A DNA stretch of 64,000 nucleotides from Halomonas sp. KG2 (GTDB lineage: Bacteria > Pseudomonadota > Gammaproteobacteria > Pseudomonadales > Halomonadaceae): NCBI GenBank assembly GCA_030440445.1, contig CP098528.1, positions 744,001 through 808,000 of the forward strand, in the 5' to 3' direction. Positions 1 to 8,280 of the stretch are shown here, piece by piece (position 1 is the first letter of the stretch; every line of letters starts with the position of its first letter). A program made the position numbers and the translations under genes. The notes under the pieces were generated by a model. That model had not been told where the DNA came from and did no database searches. It was given only the letters and a program-made list of their open reading frames with translations.

Positions 1-60
1 CCGACTGAGCAGCTAAGCGCTAACCTTGCCGCCTTTATGCGTGGTTATCAGAGAAGTTGA
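1..60 (+). CDS. C-terminal end of an unidentified upstream gene (partial)
   Basis: Frame 1 is open from the window edge to a TGA at 58-60 and encodes about 19 residues ending in FMRGYQRS. The next gene starts 11 bases later on the same strand, so this is probably the tail of the gene before it in one transcript. The fragment is too short to assign a family, and a chance open frame cannot be excluded. Confidence 0.4.
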   Translation, partial: PTEQLSANLAAFMRGYQRS

Positions 61-70
61 GAGAAGCTCA

Positions 71-1177
71 ATGAGTAAGACAGGGTTTTACTGGCACGAA
101 CGCTGCTTTTGGCACGACCAGGGGGCAATTGGTGTTTTCTCTGCTCCCGGTGAGTTTCTGCAGCCTCAGCCTGCTTCAGAAAGCCCCGAGAGCAAGCGAC
201 GACTGAAGAATATTCTTGAAGTCAGCGGCCTGATAGATGAATTGAGAGTGGTCAAACCACCCGTTGTCGCGCAGCAAGACCTGCTGCGCTTTCACACCCC
301 ACGTTACCTGCAAATGCTGGCGGACGCCGATGCGAGTGGTGGTGGCAATGGTGGTGACTGCGCCCCCTTTACTCCTGGCAGCTGGGCCGCCGCAAGGCAC
401 TCCGCGGGGCTTGCCGTCGCAGCGGTAGAGGACGTGGCGCTTGGGCATGTTGATAACGCTTATGCGCTTTGTCGCCCGCCGGGGCATCACGCCGAGGCGG
501 ATCAGGGGCGAGGTTTCTGTTTGCTGGGTAATATCCCGGTAGCGGTGATGCGTGCCCGAGCCCTGGGGCAAGTGAAACGGGTAGCGATTCTTGATTGGGA
601 CGTGCACCACGGTAATAGCCAGCAGTCGGCGTTTTATGCCGAGCCTGAGGTGTTTACCGTTTCCGTTCACCAAGCCGCGAACTATCCGCTTGATAGCGGC
701 AGTTTTGACGAGCAAGGCGAAGGCGAAGGGCTAGGGGCAAACCTTAACCTGCCGCTGCCGCCGGGCTGTGGTTTGGGCGCTTATCGCTATGCGATGGAGT
801 CGCTGGTGTTGCCAGCACTGGAAGCTTTTAACCCAGACTTAATCGTGGTGGCCTGTGGCTATGATGCCTGTGCCAAAGATCCGCTAGGCAAGATGTTGCT
901 CAACAGTGCCGCGTTTGCCGAAATGACCGCACAGCTAAAAGCGCTGGCCGCCCGTTGTTGTCAGGGGAAGCTGGTCTTCGTCCATGAAGGTGGTTACTCA
1001 GAAGGCTATGTGCCGCTATGCGGACATAGCGTTATTCAAACGCTGGCAGGTAGCACCATTAGTGTCCCCGACCCGCAAAACGATGAAATTGCTGCCTGGG
1101 GGTATCAAGCCTTACAACCGCACCAGCAAGCGCTAATCGACGGCTGGCGCCAACAGTGGGAGCAAGTTACGCAATGA
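71..1177 (+). CDS. Histone deacetylase family protein (class II-like zinc amidohydrolase)
   Basis: 368 residues. A cytoplasmic zinc-dependent deacetylase-fold enzyme. Bacterial members act on acetyl-lysine, acetylpolyamines or other small acetylated amides, and the true substrate cannot be read from sequence. Visible motifs: RPPGHH at 135-140, with the active-site histidine pair; DWDVHHGN at 175-182, with zinc-ligand Asp and His; and CGYDACAKDPLG near 270. Together these give the complete catalytic set, so the enzyme is predicted active. The start at 71 is preferred over an in-frame start at 26 because homology to the family begins at GFYWHERCFWHD and a purine-rich GAGAAG lies just upstream. 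The stop overlaps the next start (ATGA, 1174-1177), so the aminotransferase is translationally coupled to it. Confidence 0.9.
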   Translation: MSKTGFYWHERCFWHDQGAIGVFSAPGEFLQPQPASESPESKRRLKNILEVSGLIDELRVVKPPVVAQQDLLRFHTPRYLQMLADADASGGGNGGDCAPFTPGSWAAARHSAGLAVAAVEDVALGHVDNAYALCRPPGHHAEADQGRGFCLLGNIPVAVMRARALGQVKRVAILDWDVHHGNSQQSAFYAEPEVFTVSVHQAANYPLDSGSFDEQGEGEGLGANLNLPLPPGCGLGAYRYAMESLVLPALEAFNPDLIVVACGYDACAKDPLGKMLLNSAAFAEMTAQLKALAARCCQGKLVFVHEGGYSEGYVPLCGHSVIQTLAGSTISVPDPQNDEIAAWGYQALQPHQQALIDGWRQQWEQVTQ

Positions 1178-2130
1178 CACCGCTTTATGATCGCGATGGT
1201 TGGATTTGGCAGGATGGTGAATGGCTGGCTTGGCGAGAGGCCAAGGTCCATGTGTTTACCCATACGCTGCACTATGGAATGGGCTGTTTTGAGGGCGTGC
1301 GCGCCTATGAAGGGGAGCAGGGAGCGGCACTGTTTCGGGTTGCTGAGCATACCCGTCGCTTAGCAGAGAGCGCCCACTCCTTAGATATTCCGATCGCTTT
1401 TAGCGAAGAGGCGCTGATTGAGGCTCAGCAGGCGTGCTTGCGTAAAAATCAGCTGACTAACGCTTATCTGAAGCCAACGGTGTTTCTTGGCGCGGAAGGC
1501 CTTGGTCTACGGGCTAAAGGGTTAAGCACCCATGTGATGATTGCTGCCTGGGATCTTGGGCCGTATCTGTCGCCGCAGGCAACACGCTGTGGGTTACGTG
1601 CGCTGACGTCTTCCTGGGCGCGCCACCACGTCAATATCAGCCTGTGCCGTGCCAAGACCAGCGGTCATTATGTGAATTCAATGCTGGCGCTGAATACCGC
1701 CGTGAAAGCAGGGTTTGATGAAACCATTATGCTCGATCCGGAAGGCTATGTAGCCGAAGCGTCCGCCGCTAATGTTTTCTTATTGCGCGATGGTGTACTG
1801 CACACGCCCGAAGTGACGTCCTGCTTGCAGGGCATCACCCGCGATAGTGTGATTCAGTTGGCCCGCGAGGCGCTGGGCATTGAAGTGCGCGAGCGTCGCA
1901 TCACTCGCGATGAGCTGTATACCGCCGATGAAGCGTTCTTAACCGGTACCGCTGCGGAAATTCTTCCTCTGCGTGAACTGGATGGCCGCCGAATCGGGGT
2001 AAGGGCGGGCGCCCCGGCAGTCGACGCGCCGATTCCTGACGACAGTGTGACCGCGCGTCTGCAGCGCCTGTATCGCCAAGCAGTGCGTGGCGAGCTGGCC
2101 GCGTTCAAGCACTGGTTAACGCCCGCTTAG
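1174..2130 (+). CDS. ilvE: Branched-chain-amino-acid aminotransferase
   Basis: 318 residues, class IV (D-amino-acid aminotransferase fold) PLP enzyme. It catalyses the last, reversible step of valine, leucine and isoleucine synthesis with glutamate as amino donor. Fold-type IV hallmarks are seen: YGMGCFEGVRAY at 34-45, the PLP lysine at K161 in RAKTSGHYVNSM, and EASAANVF followed by TGTAAEI near the C-terminus. The length is normal for the family. The ATG at 1174 is chosen over 1156 because it forms an ATGA overlap with the upstream deacetylase gene and begins with the expected family N-terminus (DRDGWIWQDGEW). Paralogues of this subgroup exist in halomonads, so it may be one of several IlvE-like enzymes. 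A strong hairpin follows the stop. Confidence 0.88.
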   Translation: MTPLYDRDGWIWQDGEWLAWREAKVHVFTHTLHYGMGCFEGVRAYEGEQGAALFRVAEHTRRLAESAHSLDIPIAFSEEALIEAQQACLRKNQLTNAYLKPTVFLGAEGLGLRAKGLSTHVMIAAWDLGPYLSPQATRCGLRALTSSWARHHVNISLCRAKTSGHYVNSMLALNTAVKAGFDETIMLDPEGYVAEASAANVFLLRDGVLHTPEVTSCLQGITRDSVIQLAREALGIEVRERRITRDELYTADEAFLTGTAAEILPLRELDGRRIGVRAGAPAVDAPIPDDSVTARLQRLYRQAVRGELAAFKHWLTPA

Positions 2131-2160
2131 GTTCGTTGCCCACTATTCGCTAGCGTTTGA

Positions 2161-2188
2161 AGAATGCCTGACAGCCGTCAGGCATTCT
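2161..2188. terminator. Convergent (bidirectional) terminator hairpin
   Basis: Perfect 12-bp stem AGAATGCCTGAC / GTCAGGCATTCT with a 4-base loop. It sits between the plus-strand ilvE and the minus-strand aminotransferase and overlaps the last codons of the latter. On the plus strand it is followed by CTTTAAT. It probably ends transcripts from both sides. Confidence 0.75.
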
Positions 2189-3287
2189 CTTTAATGGCCT
2201 GCTCAAGAATCGCTAGCTGCCCTGGCTCCAGAGCATCCGCGACGGCGGTGATGCGTAAGACATGACCAAGCGCTGGGTGAGCGGGGCGGGCGATTAATCT
2301 GCCGGCTTCCAGTAGCTCACGGTTTACCCGCTCGGCCAGTTCGGCAGTTGGTAAGCGAATGCCGATAAAGTTAGTCGCGCTCGGCAGTACGTCGGCACCC
2401 AGTGCTTGGAAATGGGCCGTTAGCTGTTCTCGCCGTGCTTTTACTTCCGCAATATGTTGCTGGACTTCGGCTGGGTGATCGAGCACAACTTCTGCAGCGG
2501 CCTGGGCAAAGGTGGATACCGCGTAGTGAATGCGTACCTTCATCATTAAAGCGAGCACGTCAGGGTCAGCAATCGCATAGCCAATGCGTAAGCCCGCTAA
2601 GCCGTGGGCTTTTGACAGCGTGCGTAGGCGAATGACACCCGGCAGTGCCTTGGCGGCGAAGTCACTGTTGGCGTCATCACGAAAATCGCCATACGCCTCA
2701 TCCAGCAGCAGCCAGCAAGTGTCCGGCAGTGCGTCGCGCAGCTTGAGAATGGCACTGTCGCTATGCAGATGGCCGCTAGGGTTATCGGGATTGGCTAAAT
2801 AGACCAGTTGAGCGTTTTCCTGGTGTGCTGCCGCCGCTAGCGCTTCTAAGTCAGGGGCAAGTAGCCCTGGGGCTTCAACATAACTAGGTTCTACTAAGTG
2901 GCAACCCTGGCCTTTGGCAAAGTAACCAAAGGTTGGGTAAGTACCTGCCGTGCTAACCACGGTGTCGCCCGGTGTGCAGGTGGTGCGTAGCGCTAACGCG
3001 ATTAGGCTATCGGCGCCAGCATCTACCAGCAGATGATCGAGCGGTATGCCCTGCTGGGCGCTAAGCCGCTGGCGAACGCCGAGAGCTTCCGCATCGCCGT
3101 AACAATACACATGCTCGGCGACAGCATCGCCAAAATGTTCACGTAGTGCACGATGGGGCATGTCCAAGCCTTCATTGGAGCCCAAGCGATGAGGGATCTC
3201 GCGACCAATGCGGCGCTCCAAAACTTTAATCCCAGGAAACGGATTAAGGGGACCTTCACCCGTAAGATGATGGGGGTAGGAGGGCAT
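2178..3287 (-). CDS. Histidinol-phosphate-aminotransferase-like PLP enzyme
   Basis: 369 residues, fold-type I class I/II aminotransferase. Features: LGSNEG near 35-40 (substrate phosphate/carboxylate region), NPDNPSG at 166-172, DEAY at 196-199, and the PLP lysine K226 in LSKAHGLAGLRIGYA. These are typical of the HisC/CobD branch. It is not inside a his operon. Instead it is the last gene of the ABC-transporter operon, 25 bases after the FAD-dehydrogenase gene, so it more likely transaminates a keto or amino acid connected to the imported substrate. A start at 3287 is supported by AGGA about 8 bases upstream. It could still serve as a back-up HisC. Confidence 0.82.
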   Translation of the reverse strand: MPSYPHHLTGEGPLNPFPGIKVLERRIGREIPHRLGSNEGLDMPHRALREHFGDAVAEHVYCYGDAEALGVRQRLSAQQGIPLDHLLVDAGADSLIALALRTTCTPGDTVVSTAGTYPTFGYFAKGQGCHLVEPSYVEAPGLLAPDLEALAAAAHQENAQLVYLANPDNPSGHLHSDSAILKLRDALPDTCWLLLDEAYGDFRDDANSDFAAKALPGVIRLRTLSKAHGLAGLRIGYAIADPDVLALMMKVRIHYAVSTFAQAAAEVVLDHPAEVQQHIAEVKARREQLTAHFQALGADVLPSATNFIGIRLPTAELAERVNRELLEAGRLIARPAHPALGHVLRITAVADALEPGQLAILEQAIKENA

Positions 3288-3312
3288 ATCGATATCCTAA
3301 TAGTGAAAATTT

Positions 3313-4695
3313 TCAGCTCAAAATTTTACCGCGATTAAGCAACTGGTGTGGATCAAACGCCTGCTTCAATGTGTGCATTAATTCGATTTCCGCCTGAGAG
3401 CGGCAGGTGCTAAGCCAGGGGCGCTTTTCTAACCCAATGCCATGCTCTGCTGAAACAGAGCCTCCCAGGGCTTTAAGCGGCTCGTAAACCAGTGTTTCTA
3501 CCGCGTGTCGCTCTTCTGGTGCATCGCTACCAACGCTAACCGAAATATGCAGGTTGCCGTCGCCAAGGTGGCCAAATACCACTAGGCGGCCATCTGGCCA
3601 GCGTTGTGTCAGCTGCTTCTCTAATGCATCGGTATAGCGCTGCATATCGGCAATAGGGAGGCTGACATCAAAGGTCAGGACGGGGGCCAGCCCCTTGACT
3701 AGCCCTTCAATATCTTCTCGTATCGCCCAAAGACCATCGCGTTGCGTGCTTGATTGGGCAATCACCGCATCGACGATTAAGTCGTGTTCAAATGCCTGTT
3801 CAAGCGCTTCGCGGAACTGTTCTGCATGGTGAGTTTCATCGTTGCCGAGTGACTCGATAATCACATAAAAGGGGTGTTCTGGTGGAATCGGGGGCGTGTG
3901 CCTCGCCAGCGTTTCAGTGAGCAGGCGATAGTGGTTTTGCCACATTACCTCAAACGCACCCAGGCCACCCCCAAGCGCTTTGCCCATATGGCTTAATAGC
4001 CCGGTTAGCGCGTCAAACGAGTGGCAAGCCACCAGTGCCGTTTGCTCGCTAGGGGTAGGCGGCTGAAGCCGCAGCACGGCGCGAGTAATAATCCCCAGGG
4101 TGCCTTCACTGCCAATAAACAGCTGCTTTAAATCAAACCCTGCATTGTTTTTCAGCATGCGATTCATGGAGCTGACAACACGCCCGTCGGCCATCACTGC
4201 TTCAAGCCCCAACACCTGCTGGCGCATCATGCCGTAGCGAATCACCCTGACACCGCCAGCATTAGTCGCGATATTGCCGCCAATCGTACAGCTTCCCCGT
4301 GCGCCTAAATCCAACGGGAACTGCAGACCTACCTCGTTAGCGGCTTCTTGAACCCGCTGAAGGGGGGCGCCCGCTTGCACCGTTATCGTACCGCCGACCT
4401 GATCAATCTCTTCGATAGCGGTCATGCGCTCCAGGGAAATGACCAACTCTTCTGGGCTCGCCTCCGCGCCATGGACCAAACCGGTTAAGCCACCGTGGGT
4501 CACGACGGGCTGTTTAAGCGCATGGCATGCCTGCATGACAGCCGCTAACTGTTCGGTGTCTGCCGGACGCACGATGGCGCCTGCTTGGCAGGGCGCGCCG
4601 GTCATCCAGTCAACACGGCGACTAGTGACATCATCGCCCGTGAGCACATGGGCAGAACCAACAAGTGTGCGCAGCGCCTCCAGGGGTATCTGCAT
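3313..4695 (-). CDS. FAD-linked oxidoreductase, D-2-hydroxyacid dehydrogenase (GlcD/D2HGDH) family
   Basis: 460 residues. The N-terminal PCMH-type FAD-binding domain (about 35-215) has the pattern [12 protein letters not shown] and [18 protein letters not shown]. The C-terminal FAD-oxidase domain ends with [13 protein letters not shown] and [14 protein letters not shown], whose histidines are the conserved metal/substrate-binding positions of D-lactate and D-2-hydroxyglutarate dehydrogenases. It should oxidise a D-2-hydroxyacid to the 2-oxoacid, passing electrons to a flavoprotein or quinone. There is no signal peptide. It lies 36 bases downstream of the ABC ATPase gene and 25 bases upstream of the aminotransferase, in one operon. 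Hydroxyacid to oxoacid to amino acid is a natural pairing of these two enzymes. The exact substrate is unknown. AGGAAC just upstream supports the start. Confidence 0.85.
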   Translation of the reverse strand: MQIPLEALRTLVGSAHVLTGDDVTSRRVDWMTGAPCQAGAIVRPADTEQLAAVMQACHALKQPVVTHGGLTGLVHGAEASPEELVISLERMTAIEEIDQVGGTITVQAGAPLQRVQEAANEVGLQFPLDLGARGSCTIGGNIATNAGGVRVIRYGMMRQQVLGLEAVMADGRVVSSMNRMLKNNAGFDLKQLFIGSEGTLGIITRAVLRLQPPTPSEQTALVACHSFDALTGLLSHMGKALGGGLGAFEVMWQNHYRLLTETLARHTPPIPPEHPFYVIIESLGNDETHHAEQFREALEQAFEHDLIVDAVIAQSSTQRDGLWAIREDIEGLVKGLAPVLTFDVSLPIADMQRYTDALEKQLTQRWPDGRLVVFGHLGDGNLHISVSVGSDAPEERHAVETLVYEPLKALGGSVSAEHGIGLEKRPWLSTCRSQAEIELMHTLKQAFDPHQLLNRGKILS

Positions 4696-4731
4696 GGGTG
4701 TTCCTTGATAAAGAGGTTAACGGTTCAGTGA

Positions 4732-6387
4732 TTAGGCGGTAGCAGCCACTGGCGCTTGACGACCAGGAATCGCATCAAGCAGTGACTGGGTATAGGCCTC
4801 TTTCGGCTGAAGGAATATTTGTTCAGCGCTGCCTTGTTCAACAATACGGCCATGCTGCATCACCACGATGCGGTCGCAAATTTGCGCGGCGACGCGTAAA
4901 TCGTGGGTAATAAACAGCAGTGAAAGCGAAAGCCGTTGCTTCAGTTCTTCAAGCAGTTCAAGCACCTGGGCTTGAATAGACACATCCAGTGCCGAGACCG
5001 CTTCATCTGCCACAATAAGCTCAGGGTTTAGCGCTAACGCACGGGCAATGCCAATGCGCTGACGCTGCCCGCCGGAAAACTCATGTGGGTAGCGCTCCAC
5101 GGCGCTTGCACCAAGGCCCACTAGATCAAGTAGTTCTCCTGCCTGCTTGAGTGCCACATCTTTGGGTGTGCCATTGGCCATCGGTCCTTGCGCAATCGCC
5201 ATGCCGACCCGAGTGCGTGGGTTAAGCGAGGCGTAGGGGTCCTGAAAAATCATCTGCACGCGGTGGCGTTCACGACGCAGCGCGTCGCCTTTTAGCTGTG
5301 AAAGATTAACGCCATCGAGCAACAGTTCACCGCTGTCTGGGTGTTCAAGGCGCACCACACAGCGGCCAAGGGTGGATTTCCCCGATCCCGATTCACCAAC
5401 AATACCCATAGTCTCGCCGCGGGCCAGAGTTAGCGAGATATCATCCAGTGCGCGGACTTCTCGGGCAGGTTTAAACCAGCCTCCGCGTGAACGAAAGACT
5501 TTATTAAGCTGTTTGATCTCTAGCAGCGGAGCTACCTGGCTTGTTTCACGGTGGGGTGGCACTGCATTGCTGGGAATGGCGGCAATCAGTGCTTTTGTGT
5601 AGGTGTTTTGCGGATTTTCCAGCACCTCTTTGGCTTCTCCGATTTCGACAATTTTACCATGGCGCATGACACAGACGCGGTTGGCGATTTCAGCCACGAC
5701 CCCAAAATCATGAGTGATAAACATCACCGCCATACCACGGCGGCGCTGTAAATCACGAATAAGCTCAAGGATCTGCGCCTGGGTAGTCACATCCAGCGCT
5801 GTAGTGGGCTCGTCGGCGATCAACAGCACGGGCTCAAGGGCTAATGCCATGGCGATCATTACGCGTTGCCGCTGACCACCGGATAGCTCAAAAGGGTAGG
5901 CGCTGATAGCTTTTTCTGGCTGTGGGATACCCACTTCAATCAACAGCTCCAGGGCACGTTCCTGGCGCTGTTTCGGGGTCAGTTGACCATGCGCTTCAAA
6001 CACCTCGGCGATTTGGGCGCCCACTCGCATTAACGGATTAAGCGCGGTCATGGGCTCCTGAAAAATCATGCCGATTTTGAGGCCGCGCAGGGCGCGATGC
6101 TGTTTCTCGGTTAGGGTGATGACGTCTTGGCCGAGAAAGTTAACCTCACCTTGAACGGGGCGCACGCCTTTAGGGAGCAAGCCCATCACGGTGTTAGCAG
6201 CCATCGATTTACCCGAGCCGGATTCCCCTACCACGCACATGATTTCGCCGCGATTAACGTCGTAGCTAACGTTTTCCACCGCCAAGGCACGGTCGGCCCC
6301 TTTGGGTAGCGCCACGCTTAAGTCACGAATGCTAAGCACTGTTTCAACTGATGGGTGCTGTTTTTTAGAATCAATAGTGACCGTCAT
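4732..6387 (-). CDS. Dipeptide/oligopeptide-type ABC transporter, double ATP-binding protein
   Basis: 551 residues containing two complete ABC ATPase domains (DppD-like then DppF-like) fused in one chain, as in GsiA and YejF. Domain 1: Walker A GESGSGKS at 54-61, signature LSGGQRQR at 169-176, Walker B LLIADEP near 189-195. Domain 2: Walker [10 protein letters not shown] at 332-340, signature FSGGQRQR at 438-445, Walker B LIVADEA. Between the domains are the usual oligopeptide-transporter C-terminal extensions ([21 protein letters not shown]). It energises the two permeases encoded upstream. An SD-like AGGAGC precedes the ATG. It is 9 bases from the upstream permease gene. Confidence 0.93.
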   Translation of the reverse strand: MTVTIDSKKQHPSVETVLSIRDLSVALPKGADRALAVENVSYDVNRGEIMCVVGESGSGKSMAANTVMGLLPKGVRPVQGEVNFLGQDVITLTEKQHRALRGLKIGMIFQEPMTALNPLMRVGAQIAEVFEAHGQLTPKQRQERALELLIEVGIPQPEKAISAYPFELSGGQRQRVMIAMALALEPVLLIADEPTTALDVTTQAQILELIRDLQRRRGMAVMFITHDFGVVAEIANRVCVMRHGKIVEIGEAKEVLENPQNTYTKALIAAIPSNAVPPHRETSQVAPLLEIKQLNKVFRSRGGWFKPAREVRALDDISLTLARGETMGIVGESGSGKSTLGRCVVRLEHPDSGELLLDGVNLSQLKGDALRRERHRVQMIFQDPYASLNPRTRVGMAIAQGPMANGTPKDVALKQAGELLDLVGLGASAVERYPHEFSGGQRQRIGIARALALNPELIVADEAVSALDVSIQAQVLELLEELKQRLSLSLLFITHDLRVAAQICDRIVVMQHGRIVEQGSAEQIFLQPKEAYTQSLLDAIPGRQAPVAATA

Positions 6388-6396
6388 GAAGGGCTC

Positions 6397-7230
6397 CTAG
6401 CGCTCGCGGGAAAGTTTGGGGTTAAGCGCATCGTCTAGCCCTTCACCGACTAAGTTCAACGCCAGAACGGTGAGTAGAATCGCCACACCAGGGAAGAAAC
6501 TCAGCCACCACGCTTGGCGAATAACCGTACGTGCCGCGCCAATCATGTAGCCCCAGGACATCACATTGGGATCGCCCAAGCCTAAAAACGACAGCGCCGA
6601 TTCCAGCAAAATAGCGGTGGCGACCATTAATGAGGCCAGCACAATAATCGACGACAGCGTGTTAGGCAGAATCTGGCGCAGGATAATGGTGCTGTTGGTT
6701 TGGCCGACTAAGCGAGCCGCTTCAACGTATTCACGGTGCCGCAACGACATAAACTCTGCCCTTACCAAACGGGCAACCGGGGGCCAGCTGACCAGCGCAA
6801 TCGCCAGCACAATGGAGGTGATGCTGGGTTGCATAATCGCTACCAGCACTATTGCCAGGGCAAAGTTGGGGATGGTTTGAAAAAACTCGGTAAAGCGCAT
6901 GAGTACGTCATCAATCAGGCCTCCGTAGTACCCCGCAATCGCCCCCAGTGGCACGCCAATCAGCAGGGCAACGCTAGTGGATACCAAACCAATCAGCAGC
7001 GATACCCAGGCACCATGCATTAATCCTGCAGCGACGTTGCGCCCCATGGTATCGGTGCCCAGCAGGAAACCTTCCTGGGATAGCGGCGGTAAAAAGGGCC
7101 GCTGAACCATGCGCCAGGGAGATTCAGGAAATAGCAGCGGCGCCAGAATCGCCATGACGATAATTAGCAGCAGAATAATCAGCCCTACCAGGGCGCCACG
7201 GTTTTGCGCAAAGCGTGCGAAAAAGCTCAT
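6397..7230 (-). CDS. ABC transporter permease, DppC/OppC type
   Basis: 277 residues with about six hydrophobic segments. The N-terminal segment (RGALVGLIILLLIIVMAIL) and the FLLGTDTMGRNV motif are typical of OppC-type subunits. The EAA-loop region reads EYVEAARLVGQTNSTIILRQILPN. It forms the inner-membrane channel with the DppB-type partner. Its start overlaps that gene by 4 bases (ATGA at 7227-7230 on the minus strand), so the two permeases are translationally coupled. Confidence 0.92.
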   Translation of the reverse strand: MSFFARFAQNRGALVGLIILLLIIVMAILAPLLFPESPWRMVQRPFLPPLSQEGFLLGTDTMGRNVAAGLMHGAWVSLLIGLVSTSVALLIGVPLGAIAGYYGGLIDDVLMRFTEFFQTIPNFALAIVLVAIMQPSITSIVLAIALVSWPPVARLVRAEFMSLRHREYVEAARLVGQTNSTIILRQILPNTLSSIIVLASLMVATAILLESALSFLGLGDPNVMSWGYMIGAARTVIRQAWWLSFFPGVAILLTVLALNLVGEGLDDALNPKLSRER

Positions 7231-8204
7231 GAGGCCCCCTTGATGCGCGGATCAGCCAGGCGGTAAACCAAGTCGGTAATAATATTGAAGACAATCACTA
7301 ACCCCGCCGAGAAGAAGAAAATCCCCAGCAGCAGGTTGTAGTCACGCTGCTGTAACGCTTCAAACATCAGCCGCCCGATACCCGGCCAGGCAAACACGGT
7401 TTCCGTCAAAATAGCGCCACCAACCATCTGCCCAGCCTGCAAGCCTGCCAGGGTGATGATCGGCAGTAAGGCATTGCGAAGAATGTGTCGGCGCTGAATG
7501 ACGCTAGGTTTTAAACCCTTCGCACGGGCGGTTTTAACGAAGTCCTGCTGGGCTGCATCGAGCATCGAGGTGCGCGTCATGCGGGTATAAATCGCCATAA
7601 AAAATAGCGCCAGCGTGGTGGCAGGCAGTATTAAATGCGTGGCGACATCAAGCACAAGCGCGAAGCCAGTGTGGTCAGCGCCAACCGTGTAAAGACCGTA
7701 AGCGGGCAACCAGCCGAGGTAAACGGAAAACACCACCACCGACATCAGCGCTACCCAAAACAGCGGTGTGGCATAAAACACCAGGGCTAGCGCCATAATC
7801 AGTGAGCCAGAGGGCTTTTTAACCCGCGCCGCCGCCATGGAACCTGCCACAATGCCGAGTACCAGCGAGAGCACAAACGCCGTACCGGTTAGCAGCAGCG
7901 TGGCGGGCAAACGATCCATAATCAGATCAAAGACGGGCACACCAAGCCGATAGGAGTAGCCAAAGTCGAGCATGGCGATACCCGATACGTAGCGCCACAG
8001 CTGCACGTACATCGGCTGATCGAGTCCAAACCGCTCGCGCAGCTGGTTGAGAAACTCCTGATCCGCGGCACCCGCTTCGCCAGCCAGAATCGCGGCCGGG
8101 TCACCGGGGGCTAACTGAATCAGCAGGAAGTTAAAAATAACGATTAAAAACAGCACAATCACGGCTTTAAACAGCCGCATCAGAATGAGGCGCGCGTAAA
8201 CCAT
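7227..8204 (-). CDS. ABC transporter permease, DppB/OppB type
   Basis: 325 residues, six transmembrane segments. Hallmarks of the DppB family: LLIQLAPGDPAAIL near residue 30, LRERFGLDQPMYVQ, and the EAA loop DFVKTARAKGLKPSVIQRRHILRNALLPI. I place the start at the ATG at 8204, which has AGGAAA seven bases upstream. The longer reading frame to 8231 would use a TTG inside the foot of an upstream hairpin. It is separated from the binding-protein gene by a terminator-like hairpin, which would lower expression of the membrane components relative to the binding protein. Confidence 0.9.
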   Translation of the reverse strand: MVYARLILMRLFKAVIVLFLIVIFNFLLIQLAPGDPAAILAGEAGAADQEFLNQLRERFGLDQPMYVQLWRYVSGIAMLDFGYSYRLGVPVFDLIMDRLPATLLLTGTAFVLSLVLGIVAGSMAAARVKKPSGSLIMALALVFYATPLFWVALMSVVVFSVYLGWLPAYGLYTVGADHTGFALVLDVATHLILPATTLALFFMAIYTRMTRTSMLDAAQQDFVKTARAKGLKPSVIQRRHILRNALLPIITLAGLQAGQMVGGAILTETVFAWPGIGRLMFEALQQRDYNLLLGIFFFSAGLVIVFNIITDLVYRLADPRIKGAS

Positions 8205-8240
8205 AAGTCGTTTCCTGGCTAATACCTTCAAGACATAGCT

Positions 8241-8270
8241 AAAAAACCCAGGTAGCTCTCGCTACCTGGG
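8241..8270 (-). terminator. Intra-operon terminator/attenuator hairpin after the binding-protein gene
   Basis: Read on the minus strand: stem CCCAGGTAG / CTACCTGGG with a 6-base loop followed directly by six T. It lies 10 bases after the binding-protein stop and just before the permease gene. This is the classical arrangement for making more soluble binding protein than membrane subunits. Confidence 0.85.
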
Positions 8271-8280
8271 TGGCTTGGGT

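Noticed and set aside
2178..3287. hisC as a firm gene name
   Set aside because: The family fits HisC, but the gene is at the end of a transporter-dehydrogenase operon and not with other his genes, so a specific name would over-claim.
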